DNA of 64,000 nt, taken from NCBI GenBank assembly GCA_028641055.1, contig CM054058.1, positions 241,290,187 through 241,354,186 on the forward strand. The letters run 5' to 3'. Under the pieces are notes generated by a model. That model did no database searches and was not told the origin of the DNA. It saw only the letters and a program-made list of their open reading frames with translations. A program made the position numbers and the translations under genes. Of the stretch, positions 20,801 to 32,002 are shown piece after piece (positions within the stretch are counted from its first letter, which is position 1; each line of letters opens with the position of its first letter). This DNA is from Alopecurus myosuroides. Taxonomy: Eukaryota; Streptophyta; Magnoliopsida; Poales; Poaceae.

Positions 20801-21417
20801 ACGGGATAGTGCCGGGTCGTTCGGCATGCCCCGAAGGAAAGGTGGCACTGGAAGTAGCTTTTGGAGAGTCAAAGGACAACTACCGAGTCGAGTGGCTTAC
20901 CTTTGAGGTAGTAAAGTTGCGCAGTCCTTATCATGCATTGTTTGGAAGGCCGGCTTATGCCAAGTTCATGGCAAGACCGTGTTATGTGTACCTACAGCTG
21001 AAAATCCCGGGTCCTAAGAAGACCATTACAATACACGGAAATCGAGATATAGCAGCTGAATGTGATGAGGGAGATGCGGCAATGGCCGAGCAAGCCTGCA
21101 GGAAGGAAGAGCTCAAACATTACCGTTCTCAGGTGGACCTAGAAGAGAGGACAACGTCAAAAAAGCCAACTCCTGAGGGGGACAAAGCAAAAATTAGGGC
21201 AGAACAAAACCCTAAGATGGTAGGCTTCATCAGGAGCGATCCTTTCAAAACTCCTAGCAGGGAAGAAGAAGACGTACCGCCATCCGCAGCTGATCACGCT
21301 TCAAGGACGATATACCCGGATTGGCTAGCAAATCCGGTACTCATTATGAAAGGGCCTAGCAAATGGAGAATGTGCATCGGCCGTACCAACGCGAGGCCGA
21401 TTCTCGAGAATAACTAA
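17722..21417 (+). CDS. gag: Gag-protease polyprotein of element B (about 1231 residues) with RT stub
   Basis: The first ATG (17722, GCCATGTC context) is inside the 5' LTR. The frame then passes through the PBS. The N-terminal third is acidic and Gln/Ala/Pro-rich with a coiled coil (about residues 300-350: RRALEQQRRQVEAERQ). The capsid-like region is about 590-690 (DPETWLSSYEMAM, AAKLWFTNLPEKS, AFIKHFHGTC). A Cys/His cluster CPKHSRNGKPANHSLEQC is near 840, followed by a Gly/Asn/Pro-rich stretch. The protease motif LMDGGSS is near 993, with FHGIVPGR and RPAYAKFMARPCYVY. It ends with an RT start (YPDWLANPVL, KWRMCI near 1200), then unrelated residues and a stop. No lesion is seen before the RT stub, so Gag and protease may be made. 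Confidence 0.85.
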   Translation: MSSFELNPLPNTCVDLPRDQLPPVTSAVIIPRQLAPTVGPASKGVCITGEARKSMENLIVGEIYDDHEGKKMVDDSGWGPESDRLESGSVVTIGRINVFIGMVCTSGSIPDNFSDPVSGEAAYAQPDREESVGTTYQAEGSITRWEQPEEPAWTPRDPSNGKDDTASIKDLLEDRYREENGEEEQHESTPGIMRRVAVYVAPATNLNQENAAAAPVGAAQAVAQQQGTVNPVLVQVDGESASVTSRPADEEQHANMFGFQANRTPGAGPSNPRHPALFDNNLILDPTVLATVITPENAAERVRDLDVARRALEQQRRQVEAERQGMAARQRELDDRETRLREETTRMHQRHRTMLPATGGVINPTALVFTPQDQPIPPVNQGTIPRPSTGAQPVNAPAGLPLPQTGVTAGNTMPPPPSRFHTPAGHYNNPMDNVYAATLALNQIPVGDSPHAEGTRRAIDLLHTAVAQQANYPNHRSGMHGTPYVSQQQGNVQASAARQREEQQQMPPPPRIQTVPVVSAAQAVVDSSRARRAGAGSAGHELPVAPRLVAPPAGSRVSRVRPAPTTLAGPKCLSDDIRAEPYPEKFKEPGKVVNYEPTMDPETWLSSYEMAMSIRNASENLQAKFMYLMMSEGAAKLWFTNLPEKSIKSWDELKTAFIKHFHGTCRKLFTIDDLERCVQKKGESARSWVRRVMEILHSSTDIQPKDALQAMAKTCKYVPLVQKLTRMKSSRNAAEVTMGELMDACNKHAATDTTEEEVDDKKVKANTSSSGKTGNGSAPNNNGNSQNKRPFEGNSEFVANTEAGSSRPRSEGNFNTGNHNGGHYQGPPRPSNSWDIFRMACPKHSRNGKPANHSLEQCADLQRWKNEEVNRAMRGAGRGGGPGLGGNLGNGPPPAGNPPAGNQGNNQGGAGGFQANPKQLGQYHVHTTGGSNKDKKILKQAVNSVSSAVPRYLRWSEQEVTWSRKDHPDRVDHPGVLALVVAPQVNGYELKKVLMDGGSSINILYWETFLRMGLKESQLQKSTTVFHGIVPGRSACPEGKVALEVAFGESKDNYRVEWLTFEVVKLRSPYHALFGRPAYAKFMARPCYVYLQLKIPGPKKTITIHGNRDIAAECDEGDAAMAEQACRKEELKHYRSQVDLEERTTSKKPTPEGDKAKIRAEQNPKMVGFIRSDPFKTPSREEEDVPPSAADHASRTIYPDWLANPVLIMKGPSKWRMCIGRTNARPILENN
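17822..17839 (+). other. Primer binding site of element B
   Basis: TGGCGCCCACCGTGGGGC, two bases after the LTR end. It reads as part of RQLAPTVG in the gag frame, in the same register as in element A. Confidence 0.75.
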
Positions 21418-21845
21418 AGCAGTGTAATGGACGGCAGGTTTCATACGCACTCTTTTCCTACCCAGGGTACCTAAGGGGACTGGAAGGTTTTTAATGAGGC
21501 GGCCTGCTGATTCAAAAAAGAAATTTTTATCAATAAAAGAAGATGGTCTCAAGTCTTATCATGGTCTTTGCTTCAGTTACAAGTAAGTAATGCTTGTTAT
21601 TATCAATATGTCAATATCATCGAAATACGTCACGTGCATATAGGTCTTCGGGGATTGGTGTGCTTAAATAAGTAATCACAAACCCGGAGACCCGGCCTTG
21701 ATGCCTATGAGTTATGAGGGCTGATTACTCGAAAAAACGGGTACGGCTGCAATCTTATAACCGGACAAAGGAGCCAAATTTCTTGATTATTCTTACTTAA
21801 GCTCGATGTGACTCGCGCTAAAGTGGCATGATCTGTTCACTTACG
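21418..21845 (+). other. Non-coding interior of element B, left of insertion C
   Basis: No ORF worth calling. It has CCGGAGACCCGGCC-type phrases like those right of C at 38600-38900, consistent with a single spacer between pol stub and antisense gene that C split. Ends in the TTACG duplication (21841-21845). Confidence 0.6.
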
Positions 21846-24800
21846 TGTAGAGGCCCCAGACCGGTAGGTCCAGAACCCCTCATATGCATTCATTCACGAT
21901 CCCAGAAGAATCAGTCGTGAACAACATACGTAGTTGGCATACAGAATACATCATCCATTACACGAATATAGAGTCTTACATAAATGGTCACATGACCAAG
22001 TTCTTGATAACTGTCACGCAGGACAGACATTCAAAGTAAACACAGCGGAAGACGATAAGCATAGCGTAGTAGAACCCGAGTCACGCCTCATCCTACAGGC
22101 TGCTGACTGGGAGACGATCCTAACTCGCAGGGCCATCAGCGTAGAACTCCTCCTCATAGCACTCCTCCTGAGGTGGCTCCTCGTAGTCTGATAAGTAGAT
22201 ACCAGGGGCGAAACCAAATGAGTACATTTGAATGTACTCAACAAGACATCCTTTATTAGCTTACAACAATGCATACATGCTTATTTGGTAGAGTGGGTAG
22301 GCCATACATATGGTTCAGCTACCCATGACAGATAAAAGATTTGCCATGGTTGATTCTTCAAGTTTACCTCTTTGCAAAACAAACTCATTTAAAATAATGT
22401 AGTTTTGCTCTCGTAGATATCACATATCTTGGAGGTTTTATAATTCTTTTGGAAAAGAAAGTTTTTCTTTTCAGAAACTTTTAGTAGTAGTTTCTTTCTC
22501 CTCGGTATCTCGCAGATACCAAGTCATTCCTCCATAGTACCTCTCAGGTACAAAAGCCTTCCTTCAAAACCTCTTTTGAAAAGTTGACACAATACTAGCT
22601 ACATGGCCATTCAACCGTCCATATCCGAGGACGCGGCTATCTCGAAATAGTTTTACTCTGCAGAGGTGTACACATTTCCACTAGATCCAGAGTCCGCCAT
22701 GAAACAACCATGGACTGTTCCCAACCTATGAGAACATCAGATAACTGGTCTTGACTATCCACTCTGTACAAGCTAGTACATGACTATCTCTTCAATTGGG
22801 GTTTCCCTCCCTGGCAAGCCATGTCACACACCGCTCAATCAGGAGACCCAACTGCTGCATCCGGAGGGAAAATTAATCCCACACTTTAGATGTCCCGTAT
22901 ACTCACTCCTAGCGACATTTCGGTTCGGAGGATCCAATCCCCTATAGCCTTTGAGATAGCACATATACTAACCCTAACAAGTTTTTAATCAAGCCCCTAC
23001 CCATATTGGGGTAAAGTGGCAGTACGATAATGGTTGTCCAGCGAAGACTAGGTTATGTGTCTTTTGTAAACATTTCTCATAAAATTTCCCATCATAACAA
23101 TCCTTCCGGCAGACAGGGTCTCACCCTTCCTCCGGGGTTTTTCCTTCCATAAGGCATTTGTTTACAAAAACACATTTTATTTAGTTCATTTAAGAACCCA
23201 AGTTTTAAGTAGGTGTATGGTATTTATATACCATTTAGTGTCTAAGGGCTTGGTAATACCAAGTTGACTATTATTATGAGTCCTGATACTAGTAATATTA
23301 ACAATAGTAGTAGGATTCACACAAAAATAGTTTTGAAGGTATAATTTTGTAAAAACTTCAGAAGTGAAAAGCATGCATGATAGATAATGATAAGTAGTGA
23401 TACAGCAAGCATTAGGATGGCTTGCCTTGGTACAAGTGATGGTCCTGGTCCTGAAAGTAACAGGAGTTGCAATACCCTTCTTCAGCAATTCCTTCCTCCT
23501 CGTTTTCTAACGTCGTAAAAAGAAATAAAGACACACTTTCAGAACCAAGCAAGGCAAGCAATGCTACAAGCAATATATACAGCAAGCAATCAAGAAGTAC
23601 CACCCAAAGTTCTCAATTTTTCCCTAAAGAAAAATTGGCATAAAAAACTATAGTTGGAAAAATCTGCTTTTTCCTAGTGCTTATGTGTGGCCAAAACAAT
23701 GATTCTTAGTTAAGAACATTGTGGACCAGTGGGATATAGCACATGCTACTGGACAGTAGGGCATCCCATAAAACACATTTTGATGCCTAAAAATTCCCAC
23801 AAAAATTCCTATGGCTAGCACACATAATTTGCTAAATTACTCAAGTAGTGAAATAAGCTCATGACAACAAGTCAACCTATTTTCCACTATGAGGCAAACA
23901 TACCAGGGGGTGTTCCACTAGTAAATATGCTCACCAAGAGGTTAATAAGCCTCTGGTCACTTTTATAAAAGTGCTAAAAACAACAAACAAACACCCAAGA
24001 ATTTCTACTCATACTAGTAGAAAATTTAGGAAACTACTAGACTATTTTAGACTATACTAGCTAATGTTATGCACAAGTGTGCAAGCTTTCAGAGGCAAAA
24101 TACCCCTCTAACCAGCACCATAATTGCTACTGGATCTCACAAAAATAACATAAAAACATAGCTAGGAAACAAGGATAAATATGCTTAAAAAGCTACACAT
24201 GTGAGGAGATCTATTTCTAGTCACCCAAGTGCTACTCATGCTTTTGTGCTATTTAATAGGAAATCTACCAGAGGTGAAAACCCTAAGGAAATACTGCCAC
24301 AAGTACTTTTCATCCTCTGGTTTCAATACTAAAGAGTCATAATTTTCCCTAGTGGAAAACAAGACACAAAAACATACATGAGTATTCTAGTGTGAAATCT
24401 AGTCCTTAAGCATTTCTATTTTAAACCTATTTCAACCACAAGCATCAAGCATCCAGAGGTGTTATAAACAAACTAACAGCACCTAAGTGGTACTGGTTCC
24501 ATGGAAAACAATCTAGCAACTAGCCTAAAGATTCATTTAAATATCTACTCAAAACATACATAAAAATCTAGCTATTAGCAAGACATATGCATGGAAAACT
24601 AGTTCTAAAATGCTACCATTCAAACCATTTATTCTAACATGCTCATATAACTTGTATACATCATAACCACAATGGAAAACAACATAACAAGCAAGATCAC
24701 ATCATTTGCAACTCACAAAAGTAACATACAAAGCAATATCTATAATTAAAAATTAGACAGAAAGTAACCAAAACTTGTTCTGTCTCTCTAAAATTTTCTG

Positions 24801-27045
24801 TTGCTCCAAAAAGTAAATCCTTCTAGGATGTGGTAGTCCTTATCACTACAAAGCCTCTCCAACTTGCCTCACTCAAAAATAATATCCCAAACTCCCTCTA
24901 AAAATCATGGAATAGCCCACTGATGTTTTACCAAAATGGATGGCATTTCCAAATGGTAACTCACCTTGATGCAAACTAAAATTCTACTGCTAGGTATTTG
25001 AAAGGGCTTTCCAAAACAGTTGAGTTTGCTCAAAAATGTTTTGTATTTTTGAAGTTCTATTCATTTCAATTTTTAGGGTACTGTCTGGCATATGATTTTT
25101 AGAAAAATCATAAAAACTCAAAACAAGTTTCTGCCAGTGGGATATGGTTGCAATTTTGTATGGCTACGAGTACAAAAATTTGCAAGGCAAAATAAATTTA
25201 TATGCTACCATTTCTAAGCCTAAAGCTAACACCTAAAATAATCTGCCAGAAAAAAAAGTATTTTCGTTTTTAACCGAAAACTGCCCAACGGGCCAGATCC
25301 GCAGCGCGCGGCCCAGTTAACGCGGGGCGCAGCCCGCCAGCACGCGCGCGCGCGCGAAATGCACGGTTCAAAGGGGGCCGTCGATTCGCAGATCGACGGT
25401 CCCTGTTCTTTCTTCCTCCCCGCGTCACTCCTCTCTCTCTCTCTCTCCTAACCGCGGACGAACACCTCACGGGCACGGGGATTCGCTCACCTCGGGCTCG
25501 CGAGAAGCAAAGGGACGGTGCGGGGTCGAAGGAGGGTGGCTTAGGCGTTGCCGTGGCGCGGTTTCGGGCGATGGCGACGAGCGTGCGCTGCGGCGGCTCG
25601 ACGGCGTCCCGCGGCGGCTCCGAGGACGACGGCGATGAACCTGCAAGCGAGAGGGGGCAGGAGGATGTCAGGGAGGTGCGCTAGCTCCAGGGGGTCGCAA
25701 AGGAAAAGAAACGAGGGTGGGGGGTGCGGTGATCGCGGCTGCCACCTCGTGCCCGATCTGCTCGGCCTGGGAATGGGCGCGGCTCGCCTCGCTCGCAGAG
25801 AGCGAGTGAGCAAGCGAGAGGGCTATGGGGTGGTTGAGTGCGGCGAGGAGAGTGCTGTGGCGAGAGGGATAGGCCTCTAGGGCTATGTAGGCACGAGTCA
25901 AAGGGGGAGGGCTCGGGTTGGCATGGCATGGGCATGCCCTTGCCCCTTGGGGGTTCTCCACGGCTGGCAATGGTTGCTATTGGTGCCTAGGGGTCAAGCA
26001 AGTACCAATTGGTGAGCTAGGCCACAGCAAGGGTCAAGGTATGGGTAAAAGAGAAGGAAAAACACTATTTCAACCACTCTAATGACATCACACATTAGTC
26101 AAATGCCACCTCAGTTTTCTCCCTTCCTGGTCAGCCAAAGTAGGATCCAATGCCACCTTCTAGAAGGTTATTAACATGGTTTTCGAATTGGCAAGGTGGC
26201 CTGGCTTGGATCAGTGCACAAAAGCTAAAAACATTAAGTCCAAAAGTGTATTCACTGTTCTGTCAGAAAAATTCAGTTAGACAGTTTCTCTGAATTTTTC
26301 TAAGTGCTGGAAACAGCAGACAGAGATAGCAAAAGTTGGGCTTGTTTTCACCAAGCAAACCAGCTCTAAAATGAGTGATTTAAAATGCTCAACAAAGAAC
26401 AACTATCCAAGTTTCAGATCCAACCATTTGATTTGAAAAAAGATGGGTTTATGGCTCTGAAAATAAATGGCAAAGTAGGTACATTCTCTGTTTTTAAAAT
26501 GCTCAAATTTCTGTCTTAACAAGATGGCTCAAAAACCATCTTGGCATTGTGTGTAATTTTTCTTTGTAGGTTTTTCCAAGAGTGTAGTTTTGTTGTACTC
26601 ATATCAGAGAGTAGTTTTGATCAAAGAAAATCCCTAATTGGATAATCCTTGTGGTGGAAAACAAGGGTTGAAAACAGCTACTTGGCTGTTTTTCAGGGCA
26701 AAATTTATATTGGAAAAACTAATGGAATCTTTTCCAAATAATTTTATTTCAAGCTTAAGTTGATTCTTAAACATTAGTAACACATTTTCAAGTTGAAACA
26801 AAGGGTCACCTCAAGTCTTGAAAAATAATCTCATAAGAGCCTTAGTGGAAAACATGGGAAAACAATTATAAAGCAATGTGTTTCTTAGGAGAAAAACTCC
26901 TCAAGTGAGTGAAAAGAAACACACCACTAATATTGCATAGATAAACATCAGTACACAACATGTTGTCCACTTAATTGCATTACAAAGGTCTTAAGAGACT
27001 TGCTAAAATACTATTATACAAGTGCTTAAAAACAGGGATGTGACA
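21846..27045 (-). repeat. Element C 3' LTR (5200 bp)
   Basis: On the minus strand begins TGTCACATCC (27045) and ends CCTCTACA (21846). A GC-rich core at about 25270-25960 includes a (CG)n-like run near 25342-25356 and a CT run near 25431-25447. The rest is AT-rich. Several ORFs up to 110 codons in the core are present in both LTR copies but are shadows of composition and not called. Confidence 0.95.
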
Positions 27046-27082
27046 AATCTCCCCCCCTTAAAAGAATCTCGTCCCGAGATTC
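27046..27082 (-). other. Polypurine tract and hairpin of element C
   Basis: On the minus strand TAAGGGGGGGAGATT precedes the LTR. Just upstream, 27064-27082 forms the inverted repeat GAATCTCGGGACGAGATTC, identical to the one in D. Confidence 0.85.
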
Positions 27083-27088
27083 GCGGGT

Positions 27089-30000
27089 CTAGGCTTGAAG
27101 AAAATCAGGGAACTCCTTCCTGATATCATCCTCACGCTCCCAGGTAGCTTCTTCCTCAGAGTGATTGGTCCACTGAATCTTAAGGAATTTTATAGCCCGC
27201 CTCCTGGTAGCACGCACAATTTCCTCGAGAACCCGCAGGGGTCTATCACGATAAGTCAAATCATCATTTATGTCAATGGTCCTGAAATCCACGTCTTGAT
27301 ACGAGATATCTTTCTCCGGTACTTGCAGACATTTCCGGAGCAATGACACATGGAAAACATTGTGAAAAGCAGATAGCTCCTCAGGTAATTCTAACTGATA
27401 AGAAACTTCGCCACGACGTGCCAAGATCTTAAAAGGGCCAATATACCTGGGGGCCAGCTTTCCTTTGACATGGAAACGCTGCATCCCTTTGAGTGGCGTA
27501 ACACGAAGGTACACGAAATCTCCAATGCTGAAAGAGACATCACGACGCTTCGTGTCAGCATAACTCTTCTGACGAGATTGAGCTGTCTTTAAACGTTCCC
27601 GAATAAGTTGGACTTGCTCTTCTGCAGCCTTCAAAGTGTCCACACCAAAAACCTGACTGTCTCCAGTCTCAGTCCAATTTAAAGGTGTACGGCATTTACG
27701 TCCATACAGAGCTTCAAAAGGGGCCATTTGCAAGCTAGACTGATAATTGTTGTTGTAAGAAAACTCTGCGAAGGGCAGACAGTCTTCCCATTTAATTCCA
27801 TAGGACAACACACAAGCACGGAGCATGTCCTCCAGAATTTGGTTCACACGTTCTGTTTGTCCATCAGTCTGCGGGTGATATGCTGTGCTAAAAGCTAGTT
27901 TGGTTCCCAAACTCTCGTGCAACTTCTTCCAAAATCTAGATGTGAACTGTGTACCTCGATCAGATACAATCCTGCTTGGGACTCCGTGTAGGCTGACAAT
28001 CCGAGAAATGTAAAGATCCGCAAGCTGATCTCCACGATAGGTTGTCCGGACAGGAATAAAGTGAGCAACTTTTGTGAGCCTGTCCACGACAACCCATATA
28101 GAATCATTTCCTCGGCTGGACCTAGGAAGTCCAGTGATGAAGTCCATTCCCACTTCATCCCATTTCCAAACAGGCACTTGCAATGGTTGGAGCAATCCAG
28201 CGGGACGCTGGTGCCCGGCTTTTACTTGCTGGCAGACATGGCACTTGGCTACAAATGAAGCAATCTCTCGCTTCATTCCATGCCACCAGAATCTCTCTTT
28301 CAGGTCTTGATACATCTTCGTTCCTCCAGGATGGATAGAATACATGGTCTCATGAGCTTCGACCATGATAGTCTGCTTGAGATCAGATTCAGAGGGAACA
28401 CAAATACGGCCTTCATACCATAATCCCCCATCAGCGTCGATGGTAAACCCAGCAACCTTTTCCTTCTCCATGCGGGCTTTAATCCCATCAATACTTTTCT
28501 GGCCTTTCTGCGCTTCTTTGATTTGGTCAACCAGTGTCGGTTTAAGCTCTATGGCGTCTAACATGCCATAGCTGACCACTTCAATGCCAAGCTGGTCCAG
28601 CTCTTTCCACAACTCGGGTTGCCTTACTAAAATCATAGCATTTAGAGAGGCCGGCTCTCGACTAAGAGCGTCTGCAACCACATTTGCCTTTCCCGGGTGA
28701 TAATGAATACTCAGATCATAATCTTTAATGAGCTCAATCCAGCGGCGCTGCCTCATGTTGAGTTCACGTTGAGTAAAGATATACTTTAAACTCTTATGAT
28801 CCGTGTAAATTTCCACTCTTCTTCCCATAAGAAAGTGCCGCCACGTCTTGAGAGCATGAACAACGGCAGCAAGCTCTAAGTCATGAGTGGGATAATTCAA
28901 CTCGTGGGGTCTTAACTGGCGGGATATGAAAGATATCACCTTCCCTTCTTGCATAAGCACGCTTCCAAGACCAAGCTTAGAAGCGTCACAATATACGTCG
29001 AAATTCTTGGTGACATCTGGCATTATAAGGATTGGGGCAGACACCAGTCGGTGCTTCAACTCATTGAAACTCTCTTCACATTTGTCCGTCCATAGGAACT
29101 TGCTATCCTTCTTGAGCAACTGGGTGAGGGGTCTGGCTATACTCGAGAATCCCTGAACAAACTTGCGGTAATATCCTGCCAAACCCAGAAAGGATCTGAC
29201 CTCAGTCTGGTTGGTCGGAGCAGCACGCTTCTCCACAGACTGAACTAGAGCAGGGTCAACAGATATTCCTCCCGCAGATACTACATGTCCAAGAAATCCG
29301 ACTTCCGTCAACCAGAATTGACATTTACTAAACTTAGCATACAATTGATGCTCACGAAGTGTTCCGAGCACAAGTCTCAGATGTTCTTCGTGTTCTTCCT
29401 CACTCCTCGAATATATAAGAATGTCGTCAATAAACACCACGACAAACTTGTCTAGAAAATCCATGAATACCTTATTCATGAGATTCATGAAATAGGCAGG
29501 GGCATTGGTTAGACCAAAGGACATTACGGTGTATTCATACAGCCCGTAACGAGTGGTGAAAGCAGTCTTTGGGATATCAGTATCACGGACTTTCAATTGA
29601 TGATAACCAGTCCGAAGGTCAATCTTGGAGAAGATTACAGCCCCATTCAACTGGTCAAACAAGTCTTCAATTTTGGGCAACGGGTATTTGTTCTTGATGG
29701 TAACATCATTTAACTTGCGGTAGTCCACACATAAACGAGTGGTACCGTCCCGTTTTCCCACAAAAATGATCGGAGATCCCCAGGGCGATGCACTAGGGCG
29801 AATCAATCCCTTCCTTAACATGTCTTCCAGTTGAGTCTTCAACTCATCTAATTCCTTCGGGTTCATCCGATACGGCTTCTGTGCTATGGGTCCAGTTCCG
29901 GGCACTAACTCAATCACAAACTCGATATCCCGATCAGGGGGCATACCGGGTAATTCTTCAGGAAAAACATCCGGGTATTCACAAACTACCGGGACTTCCT

Positions 30001-31612
30001 CAAGGGCAGGTTGGGCTATACCAGTGTGGCAGTGAACTTGTGACGAGGGTCGGGTTGCAGTGTACGCAACCTTTTCCCCATCCTCTGAGATCATTTCAAT
30101 AGATTTCTTAGTGCAATCGATAACTCCCTTATACTTGGCCATCCAGTTCATACCGAGTACCACTTCTATCCCTTTGGATCCCAGTACTATAAGATCAGCA
30201 TGAAAAGTTTTCCCTTGAATTTCTACTGGTACCTCATTGCAAATTAGGTTGGCTTTAGTACTATCCCCAGGTATTTGTACTAACATAGGGTTGTGCATAC
30301 GGGAATGCTTCATACCACTTTTCTCAGCAAACGGTTTAGTGACAAAGGAATGTGATGCACCAGAATCAAACAGTACTGCGGCTGGTACCGAGTTGACAGG
30401 AAACATACCCATCACCATGTCTGGTGCCTCCTGAGCTTCTGCAGCATTGATATGGTTCAGGTGTCCCTTCATCCTATTCTGCCGTCCAGTGGAAGGACCA
30501 TGGTTCATCTTGGTTGCAGCAGGCTGGACTGGAGCAGTAGCTTTGTTGGGGCACTCGCGAGCGAAGTGACCCTCCTTTCCACAGGCAAAGCAACCTCCAG
30601 AAGGCTTTGAGCTTGGGTTTGTCTTGGGAGCATTGTTGGTGTGGTTCCCATTTCCTCCATTGTTACCTCCGTAGCGGCTTCCATGATTATTTCCAGAGTG
30701 ATTACCATGGTTACCACCATAGCTGTTTCCTCCGTACCTTGGTGCATACGGTGCAGGGTGATTGTAGTTGTTGGGTCTCGGTGCATAGTTGTGGTTGGGG
30801 CGGGGTGCATAAGCAGGCGCCTTGTGGGTTGGTGGCCTCGCATACGGAGTGTTGCGAGTCCTCTGAGCACTAGGTCCTCCATGTGCAGTCATCTTCCTCT
30901 TGCGGTTATCATCAGCAGATTTCCGCTTGTGCTCCAGCACCATAGCAGCATTAGCAAGGGTCTCCATGTCCTGGAATGGAACCACTACTAGAGAGCACTG
31001 GAGCTCATCATCCAGCCCATTTAAGAACCTCTCCTTCTTCTTAGCATCAGTATTAATATCATCCTGTGCATACCGGGACAGAGTAGTGAAATTCTCCCAG
31101 TATTCAGACACCGGCATACTTCCCTGCTTCAGATTCAGAAATTTCTCCCGCATCAGTGCCATCATTCCTTGGGGAATGTGATACTTGCGGAATCTTGCAG
31201 AGAATTCCTCCCAGGTGAACACGTGACCAGCAGCAACAGTCTCACGTGTAGTTTCCCACCAAGTCCTGGCAGGACCAGCGAGAAAATGGGAGGCCAACAG
31301 GACCTTATCATTCTCATCAACCGAAGCAACTTCCAGTTTGCTTGCAATGGTGCGGAGCCAGTCGTCAGCATCGAGAGGCTCCACAATCCTGGTGAAAACT
31401 GGGGGGTTGGTGTGCTGAAAGTCTCTCAGTCTCGAGCGAGCACCATTTCCATTGCCATTGCCATTATTGTTGGCGGCAGCAGCTAGCTGTTGCAGAGCGG
31501 TAATGGTAGCTGCACTGTCATCTCGGCTGGCCTGGCGATCTTCCATCAGCAGGGCCAACAGCGCCTCCACTGTGGGTGGTGGTGGCGGTGGGGGTTCGCG
31601 ACGGGGTGCCAT
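27089..31612 (-). CDS. gag-pol: Gag-pol polyprotein of element C with C-terminal chromodomain
   Basis: One uninterrupted frame of 1507 residues from the ATG at 31612 (MAPRRE); an in-frame ATG at 31627 would add five. Numbered from 31627: gag capsid-like region about 70-235, Gly/Asn-rich linker, CCHC knuckle 346-359 ([14 protein letters not shown]), protease DSG 421-423, RT with [10 protein letters not shown] (631-640) and FIDD 732-735. RNase H has acidic residues at D881, E919, D943 and D986. The integrase zinc finger is H1092, H1099, C1129, C1132; the catalytic triad is D1162, D1223, E1259; GPF is at 1397-1399. The chromodomain, about 1465-1510, has [21 protein letters not shown]. In this lineage the chromodomain is thought to steer integration to heterochromatin. 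All catalytic residues I can check are present; TNAPAYF in RT is a minor variant of the usual TNAPATF. Confidence 0.95.
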   Translation of the reverse strand: MAPRREPPPPPPPTVEALLALLMEDRQASRDDSAATITALQQLAAAANNNGNGNGNGARSRLRDFQHTNPPVFTRIVEPLDADDWLRTIASKLEVASVDENDKVLLASHFLAGPARTWWETTRETVAAGHVFTWEEFSARFRKYHIPQGMMALMREKFLNLKQGSMPVSEYWENFTTLSRYAQDDINTDAKKKERFLNGLDDELQCSLVVVPFQDMETLANAAMVLEHKRKSADDNRKRKMTAHGGPSAQRTRNTPYARPPTHKAPAYAPRPNHNYAPRPNNYNHPAPYAPRYGGNSYGGNHGNHSGNNHGSRYGGNNGGNGNHTNNAPKTNPSSKPSGGCFACGKEGHFARECPNKATAPVQPAATKMNHGPSTGRQNRMKGHLNHINAAEAQEAPDMVMGMFPVNSVPAAVLFDSGASHSFVTKPFAEKSGMKHSRMHNPMLVQIPGDSTKANLICNEVPVEIQGKTFHADLIVLGSKGIEVVLGMNWMAKYKGVIDCTKKSIEMISEDGEKVAYTATRPSSQVHCHTGIAQPALEEVPVVCEYPDVFPEELPGMPPDRDIEFVIELVPGTGPIAQKPYRMNPKELDELKTQLEDMLRKGLIRPSASPWGSPIIFVGKRDGTTRLCVDYRKLNDVTIKNKYPLPKIEDLFDQLNGAVIFSKIDLRTGYHQLKVRDTDIPKTAFTTRYGLYEYTVMSFGLTNAPAYFMNLMNKVFMDFLDKFVVVFIDDILIYSRSEEEHEEHLRLVLGTLREHQLYAKFSKCQFWLTEVGFLGHVVSAGGISVDPALVQSVEKRAAPTNQTEVRSFLGLAGYYRKFVQGFSSIARPLTQLLKKDSKFLWTDKCEESFNELKHRLVSAPILIMPDVTKNFDVYCDASKLGLGSVLMQEGKVISFISRQLRPHELNYPTHDLELAAVVHALKTWRHFLMGRRVEIYTDHKSLKYIFTQRELNMRQRRWIELIKDYDLSIHYHPGKANVVADALSREPASLNAMILVRQPELWKELDQLGIEVVSYGMLDAIELKPTLVDQIKEAQKGQKSIDGIKARMEKEKVAGFTIDADGGLWYEGRICVPSESDLKQTIMVEAHETMYSIHPGGTKMYQDLKERFWWHGMKREIASFVAKCHVCQQVKAGHQRPAGLLQPLQVPVWKWDEVGMDFITGLPRSSRGNDSIWVVVDRLTKVAHFIPVRTTYRGDQLADLYISRIVSLHGVPSRIVSDRGTQFTSRFWKKLHESLGTKLAFSTAYHPQTDGQTERVNQILEDMLRACVLSYGIKWEDCLPFAEFSYNNNYQSSLQMAPFEALYGRKCRTPLNWTETGDSQVFGVDTLKAAEEQVQLIRERLKTAQSRQKSYADTKRRDVSFSIGDFVYLRVTPLKGMQRFHVKGKLAPRYIGPFKILARRGEVSYQLELPEELSAFHNVFHVSLLRKCLQVPEKDISYQDVDFRTIDINDDLTYRDRPLRVLEEIVRATRRRAIKFLKIQWTNHSEEEATWEREDDIRKEFPDFLQA

Positions 31613-32002
31613 GCTGAAGTGAAACATGTGTAAGTCTAAGAAATAAATTCTTGTTTTTGAAAACCCAGTACCTTAATATTTAAACAAAAGGAATACTAGC
31701 GATATGTTTCAAAAACAAGAGCGGGGCAGTCGCAAACTTGAATGAAATGAACGCAAAGTAGTGACAATCAACAGAAAACCAAGCCAAATATTTCATTCAT
31801 CACCATATTTAAACAGAGTTCCTTACATTACACACACACATCACAAGCCATATCATACAAGGAAGGCTTCATCGAGCTACAGGGGGGTGCGATTGGTGGG
31901 GTCATCGCAAGGCTATTACTAGCAAACTATCTAGCAAAACGATCTAGCATACCTAACTAGTATCTAGACCAGCACCATGTGCTAAGGGTGAGAAGGCAGC
32001 GA
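31613..32002 (-). other. Spacer between orf0 and gag-pol of element C
   Basis: No ORF. How gag-pol is translated downstream of orf0 (splicing, leaky scanning or a second transcript) is not decided by the sequence. Confidence 0.5.

Noticed and set aside
22014..22274. 86-codon ORF (repeated at 33371-33631) near the end of C's LTR
   Set aside because: Present twice because of LTR duplication; Ser/Arg-rich, no family, and not open in D's matching segment.
25541..25970. Overlapping ORFs of 84-110 codons in the GC-rich part of C's LTRs (repeated at 36896-37325)
   Set aside because: They are identical in both LTRs only because the LTRs are identical; D's LTR does not preserve them. High GC alone explains long open frames.
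30505..30991. ORFs on both strands over the Gly/Asn-rich linker of C's gag (Met/Thr-rich and Val/Ser-rich products)
   Set aside because: Low-complexity readings of the same repeats as the linker; the gag-pol frame explains the region.
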